From Shewanella cutis (GTDB lineage: Bacteria; Pseudomonadota; Gammaproteobacteria; Enterobacterales; Shewanellaceae), in assembly GCF_022410515.1 (NCBI RefSeq), contig NZ_JACSDI010000027.1, positions 1-37,586 of the forward strand: a DNA stretch of 37,586 nucleotides, given 5' to 3'. Below the pieces are notes generated by a model, which had not been told where the DNA came from, ran no database searches, and saw only the letters and a list, made by a program, of their open reading frames with translations. Of the stretch, positions 34,290 through 37,586 are shown piece after piece; the stretch's first letter is position 1, and every line of letters starts with the position of its first letter. The translations under genes were made by a program, and so were the position numbers.

Positions 34290-35975
34290 ATGAGAACTGT
34301 ATTATCTCTATGGCCACTGCTTCTTTCCTTTAATTTGTCGGCTGAACAACTCTTATTCGGAGGGGACTGGCAACTTACAGACAATCGTGATGAAGCTATT
34401 TACTACCAACAACAAGCATCAATCAAGAAAGGTGGGGTATGGGCGGTTGAATTATTTTACTTGGAGACGGGCAAGCTTGTTTTTCGTGGCAGTTTAAATG
34501 CCGCTGACGTATCAAAAGGTGTTGTTGTTGGTGATTTTGAATTTTTCCATCCTAATGGTCAACTGTCCAGTAAGGGTTCAGCTGATAACAAGGGGCGTTA
34601 CCAAGGTAGATATCTGAGATATGAAACTGATGGAAGTCTTCTTCAAGAGTCTCATTTTAAAGATAATATGATAGATGGTGAACAGAAAATATTTCACGTG
34701 AACGGTAAATTAAAAGAACGCTATCACATGTCCTACGGAGTTCGGCTGGGATTGTGGCAATCTTACTTTGAAAACGGTCAGCTGGAAGAGCAAGTTAACT
34801 ATGGAGCCAATGGTATGGAGGGTCTATATGAAAGCTTCTATCATGATGGTAAACCAAAGGAGTCAGTCATGATGAAAGCTGGAAAGCGGGAAGGGGAATA
34901 CAATTACTGGTCACCAGAAGGTAAGCTGCAAAGTAAGATATCTTATCTTGAAGATATGCTGCATGGTGAGTGGGTAACTTATCGTGATAACGGCACTCTT
35001 CAGGTTATAAGGCGCTATCAACATAATAAGCTGGCGGGAACTCAGCAATATTTTAATGATGATGGAAAATTAAATGGTGAGACAACGTATGATGATCGTG
35101 GTCGTGAAATACGAAGCGTGAGTTATAATGCCAAGGGTGACGTTATCGCTCAGACTGATACGCAGTATCTCTCAAAAGGAGTCATCAGCACGACCAAAGA
35201 GTTTACCTCGACAGGGAAAGTAATATATCTCCGTCAAAAAGATTCAGTTAAAGATTGGGAGCTTATTCAAGAATTTAACTCGGATGGGAAATTGAAGTTT
35301 CGTGAAGAGACCAAAAATAAATTATATGAAGGCTTAAGAGTTACAGGTGACGGGCATGGGATTAAATACATAAATTACAGTAATGGCAAGAAGCAAGGTT
35401 ATTACAAAGAAAATGATTACGATGAAAAGGGTAAAGGGTTCGTGGTTGGGCAATATCATTTAGATAATAAGGTAGGTGAGTGGGTTACGCAAAGATATGG
35501 TCGAACAAAAACAGAAAAATTTAACCAACAAGGGCAGCTTCATGGAGAGCAAAAGGAAGTAACAGATGATGGAACTATAACCTATCAAGCATTTTATAAA
35601 AATGGTGTAATGCACGGTGCTTATTTAAAGATTGATTTTAACAAACGAACTGAAAATAAAGGTCAGTACGTTAATGGTTTGCGGGAAGGGCCATGGCTAA
35701 CGAGGAATACTAACAGCAGTATTTACAAGTTATGGCATGGGAATTACAAAAATGGGCGTAAGATTGGCCGTTGGGAGTGCTTCTCATTGAATGGTCATTT
35801 ATTAGGCTTGGAATGGTTTGATGCTAAAGGTAATTCTCAAGGTAAAAGTTATAGTTTTCATGAGGATGGAGCGTTGATATCTACACATGAGTACCTTGAT
35901 GGACGTAGTGAGACATTATTTTACTCTGACGGTAGAGTCTGTAAATCTAATTGTATACCCATCATAAATAAGTAA
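34290..35975 (+). CDS. Secreted YwqK/MORN-repeat protein, copy B (561 residues)
   Basis: Paralog of the protein encoded at 32336, similar over its full length (signal peptide ending NLSAEQLLFG, same opening block, same repeat order, for example YFENGQLEE, HGEQKEVTDDGT, YVNGLREGPW). I start it at the ATG at 34290, with AAGGGG 5 nt upstream, rather than the in-frame GTG at 34284. It ends with a cysteine pair (KSNCIP and VCKSN) absent in copy A. Translation signals are better than those of copy A. It lies between an IS256 remnant and an IS256 element and may depend on its own promoter. Role unknown. Confidence 0.87.
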   Translation: MRTVLSLWPLLLSFNLSAEQLLFGGDWQLTDNRDEAIYYQQQASIKKGGVWAVELFYLETGKLVFRGSLNAADVSKGVVVGDFEFFHPNGQLSSKGSADNKGRYQGRYLRYETDGSLLQESHFKDNMIDGEQKIFHVNGKLKERYHMSYGVRLGLWQSYFENGQLEEQVNYGANGMEGLYESFYHDGKPKESVMMKAGKREGEYNYWSPEGKLQSKISYLEDMLHGEWVTYRDNGTLQVIRRYQHNKLAGTQQYFNDDGKLNGETTYDDRGREIRSVSYNAKGDVIAQTDTQYLSKGVISTTKEFTSTGKVIYLRQKDSVKDWELIQEFNSDGKLKFREETKNKLYEGLRVTGDGHGIKYINYSNGKKQGYYKENDYDEKGKGFVVGQYHLDNKVGEWVTQRYGRTKTEKFNQQGQLHGEQKEVTDDGTITYQAFYKNGVMHGAYLKIDFNKRTENKGQYVNGLREGPWLTRNTNSSIYKLWHGNYKNGRKIGRWECFSLNGHLLGLEWFDAKGNSQGKSYSFHEDGALISTHEYLDGRSETLFYSDGRVCKSNCIPIINK

Positions 35976-36113
35976 TTTTTAAACTACTTCTATAAAATAG
36001 CGGATCCTCTTTAGATCAAACTGCTCCGTTTAAAATCTTAACGGAACTTGATAAGCGATAATAATTGAAGCCAAAAAATCAAACAGTTTAAAATTTTTTC
36101 TGAGGCGGTATAA

Positions 36114-36123
36114 TTCTGTGTCA
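36114..36123 (+). repeat. Terminal inverted repeat of the IS256-family element, transposase 3' side
   Basis: TTCTGTGTCA, perfectly matched by the other end over ten bases; the similarity weakens further in. Confidence 0.8.
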
Positions 36124-36131
36124 GGTTAATT

Positions 36132-37328
36132 TCACAGATCGATATGGTTTTCTAAGCGCCCCTCAAAATGGATTGAGACCTGTGATAGCGTCAAATTCCA
36201 GTTTTGGATGGGGTGGGTCCAGCGCTCAGAGGCCTTCAATATACCCGCGTAAAGCAGCTTGAGTAAACTGTTCTCGTTAGCAAAACCGCCCTTCGTTTTG
36301 GTTAACTTCCTGAATTGTCGATGTACCGCTTCAACTGCATTGGTGGTGTAGATAGCGGTGCGGACATAGTCTGGGTATTTGAAATACACCGATAGCAGCG
36401 CCCATTTGTTACGCCATTGATTTAATCACCACGGGGTATTTATCGCCCCATTTTGTCTCCAGCTCATCCAGTGCCATCTCGGCCGCATTCAAGGTGGCAG
36501 CCTTATAAACGCACTTTAAATCCGCCATGAAAGCCTTTTGATGCTTTGAAGCAACATACTTCATTGAGTTGCGAATTTGGTGGATGACACACAGTTTTAC
36601 TTCCTCCGTCTGTGGGTAGATGGTTTCAATCGCTTCAGGAAAGCCTTTAAGGCCATCAACGCAGGCGATGAGAATGTCTTTAACACCGCGATTATACAGG
36701 TCAGTTAGCACGCTTAACCAATGGTGAGCCCCTTCATTATCAGATAGATATAGGCCTTTACCTTCGACGATAAGGGCCAAAATGGTGTAAACCGCTTTGC
36801 TGATAAAGCGGCCGTTCTCTTTGATTTTATAGTGAATCGCATCGAGCCATATGACGGGATAAAGCGGCTCGAGTTCGCGTTCACGCCATGTTTGAAGCTC
36901 AGATAGTAACTTGTCAGTGATGGCGTTCACCGTGCCGTTGGACACCGACATGCCGTACATGTCTTCGATATGCGCGCGAATATCTTGGTAGCTGGAGCCT
37001 AATGAAAATAAGCCAATGATTTTACGCTCCATTTCATCGGTAAGCTGGGTTTGGTGCTTTTTGACTAATTGAGGCTCGAAGGTGCCCGCTCTGTCTCTGG
37101 GCGTGTTTAACTCGAAGTTGCCAATGGGGCTTTTAACCGTTTTAGTGGTTTTACCGTTTTTATGATTGGCACCTTCAGTGCACGCCAAATGGCCATCCAG
37201 CTCTGCCGCTAAGGCCGCTTCAGTGAGTTGCTTAATCAAATGGGTAAGACGCCATCCTTGCCGGTGAGGTCTTTACCTTCACGCAGCGCTTGAATGGCAG
37301 CATCGATATCAAAAGTAGGTGTGGTCAT
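36132..37328 (-). pseudogene. IS256-family transposase broken by two frameshifts
   Basis: From the ATG at 37328 the frame reads MTTPTFDIDAAIQALREGKD and stops early after GVLPI. One missing base near 37240 restores the LIKQLTEAALAAELDGHLA frame, which continues to about 36410, where one extra A (TCAATGGCGTAA for TCATGGCGTAA) shifts the frame again into KWALLSVYFKYPDYVRTA and on to the normal end at 36132. Together the three pieces give a standard length of about 400 residues with DDE-transposase signatures: VIWLDAIHYK, ACVDGLKGF and TTNAVEAVHRQFRKLTK. As read, no functional transposase can be made. Sequencing errors at homopolymer-like sites are possible and should be excluded. Confidence 0.9.
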
Positions 37329-37361
37329 AAATCATCTTCTTTTTGGTATAGCTTAAAGAAA

Positions 37362-37371
37362 TGACACAGAA
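37362..37371 (-). repeat. Terminal inverted repeat of the IS256-family element, transposase 5' side
   Basis: TGACACAGAA on the plus strand, reverse complement of the other end. The start ATG lies 43 bp inside. Confidence 0.8.
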
Positions 37372-37586
37372 ATTTGAGCACTACCCCTCCTCCAACCTAG
37401 TTACGCAGATAGGGCTAACTTTGCTACCATTCCTATAATGTGCAACCTTGTTCCAGTCATGGGAAAAGTGCCGCAAAATGGAGGTCTGATTTTACCATGA
37501 GCGGCTTGTCCCTGCTTTTTATTTCTTTTTCCTTAAAGAATAATATAGCCATTTATAATTTTCCTTATGGCTAGCAAAGAGCAATT
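37372..37586. other. Right-hand tail with no called gene
   Basis: About 215 bp beyond the IS end. An ATG at 37567 opens a frame to the window edge (MASKEQ) but has no visible ribosome site, so a gene starting there cannot be supported. Confidence 0.3.

Larger units (their letters stand above)
36114..37371 (-). mobile_element. IS256-family insertion sequence
   Basis: Matching terminal 10-mers TTCTGTGTCA (36114-36123) and its reverse complement (37362-37371) bound a 1258-bp element with one transposase frame on the minus strand, as usual for IS256. I see no target-site duplication: the 8-9 bp flanks differ, so the copy may be rearranged. Confidence 0.88.

Noticed and set aside
36132..36389. 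A separate small gene
   Set aside because: It is the C-terminal end of the same IS256 transposase, detached by one inserted base.

Overview
The window reads as chromosomal DNA from a Shewanella-type marine gammaproteobacterium. The main evidence is a decaheme MtrA/DmsE-type cytochrome next to an MtrB/PioB-type outer-membrane barrel, a small triheme cytochrome, and a men (menaquinone) operon of matching style. The genus is an inference from gene content; no rRNA or tRNA is present.

Region 1 (1-4440, respiration): on the minus strand, an outer-membrane electron-conduit barrel (cut by the window edge) follows a decaheme periplasmic cytochrome. This is the front end of a dimethyl-sulfoxide-reductase-like extracellular respiration operon (dmsE-dmsF type). 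A LysR-type regulator lies upstream on the same strand, and a secreted triheme cytochrome on the plus strand ends in a clear rho-independent terminator.

Region 2 (4578-9732, core metabolism): a tight operon menD-menH-menC-menE for menaquinone synthesis. menB and menF, present in the E. coli cluster, are not here. MenC carries an unusual acidic insertion. Menaquinone is the quinone that feeds the cytochrome pathways of region 1.

Region 3 (9807-15561, signalling): a REC-EAL response regulator (c-di-GMP phosphodiesterase type) is divergent from a two-gene operon encoding a LuxR-type response regulator and a 1195-residue BvgS/EvgS-type hybrid sensor kinase. This has the Roc/Sad or VieSAB plan. 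The kinase gene carries a run of nine G.

Region 4 (15640-23411, fimbriae): a minus-strand chaperone-usher cluster in the order major pilin, chaperone, usher, tip adhesin, second chaperone. An IS5-family fragment abuts its distal end. A tandem octanucleotide repeat sits just upstream of the first chaperone gene, and a perfect 13-bp stem-loop follows the pilin gene.

Region 5 (23412-28613): a 1417-residue surface lipoprotein built from a duplicated block of Ig/cadherin-like domains plus ten RCC1-like repeats, with C9 and C8 tracts inside the repeats, followed by a broken IS5/IS903-type transposase.

Region 6 (28614-37371): AT-rich accessory genes of unknown function, an 18.7-copy heptanucleotide repeat in a divergent promoter region, a membrane-anchored or secreted 765-residue protein, two paralogous secreted YwqK/MORN-repeat proteins separated by the decayed 5' end of an IS256-family element, and a frameshifted IS256-family element.

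Taken together, 9.8-37.4 kb looks like an accessory surface-structure region. A c-di-GMP/phosphorelay switch sits next to fimbriae and large surface proteins, and several loci carry simple repeats or homopolymers of the kind that drive phase variation elsewhere. The phase-variation reading is inference from sequence only.
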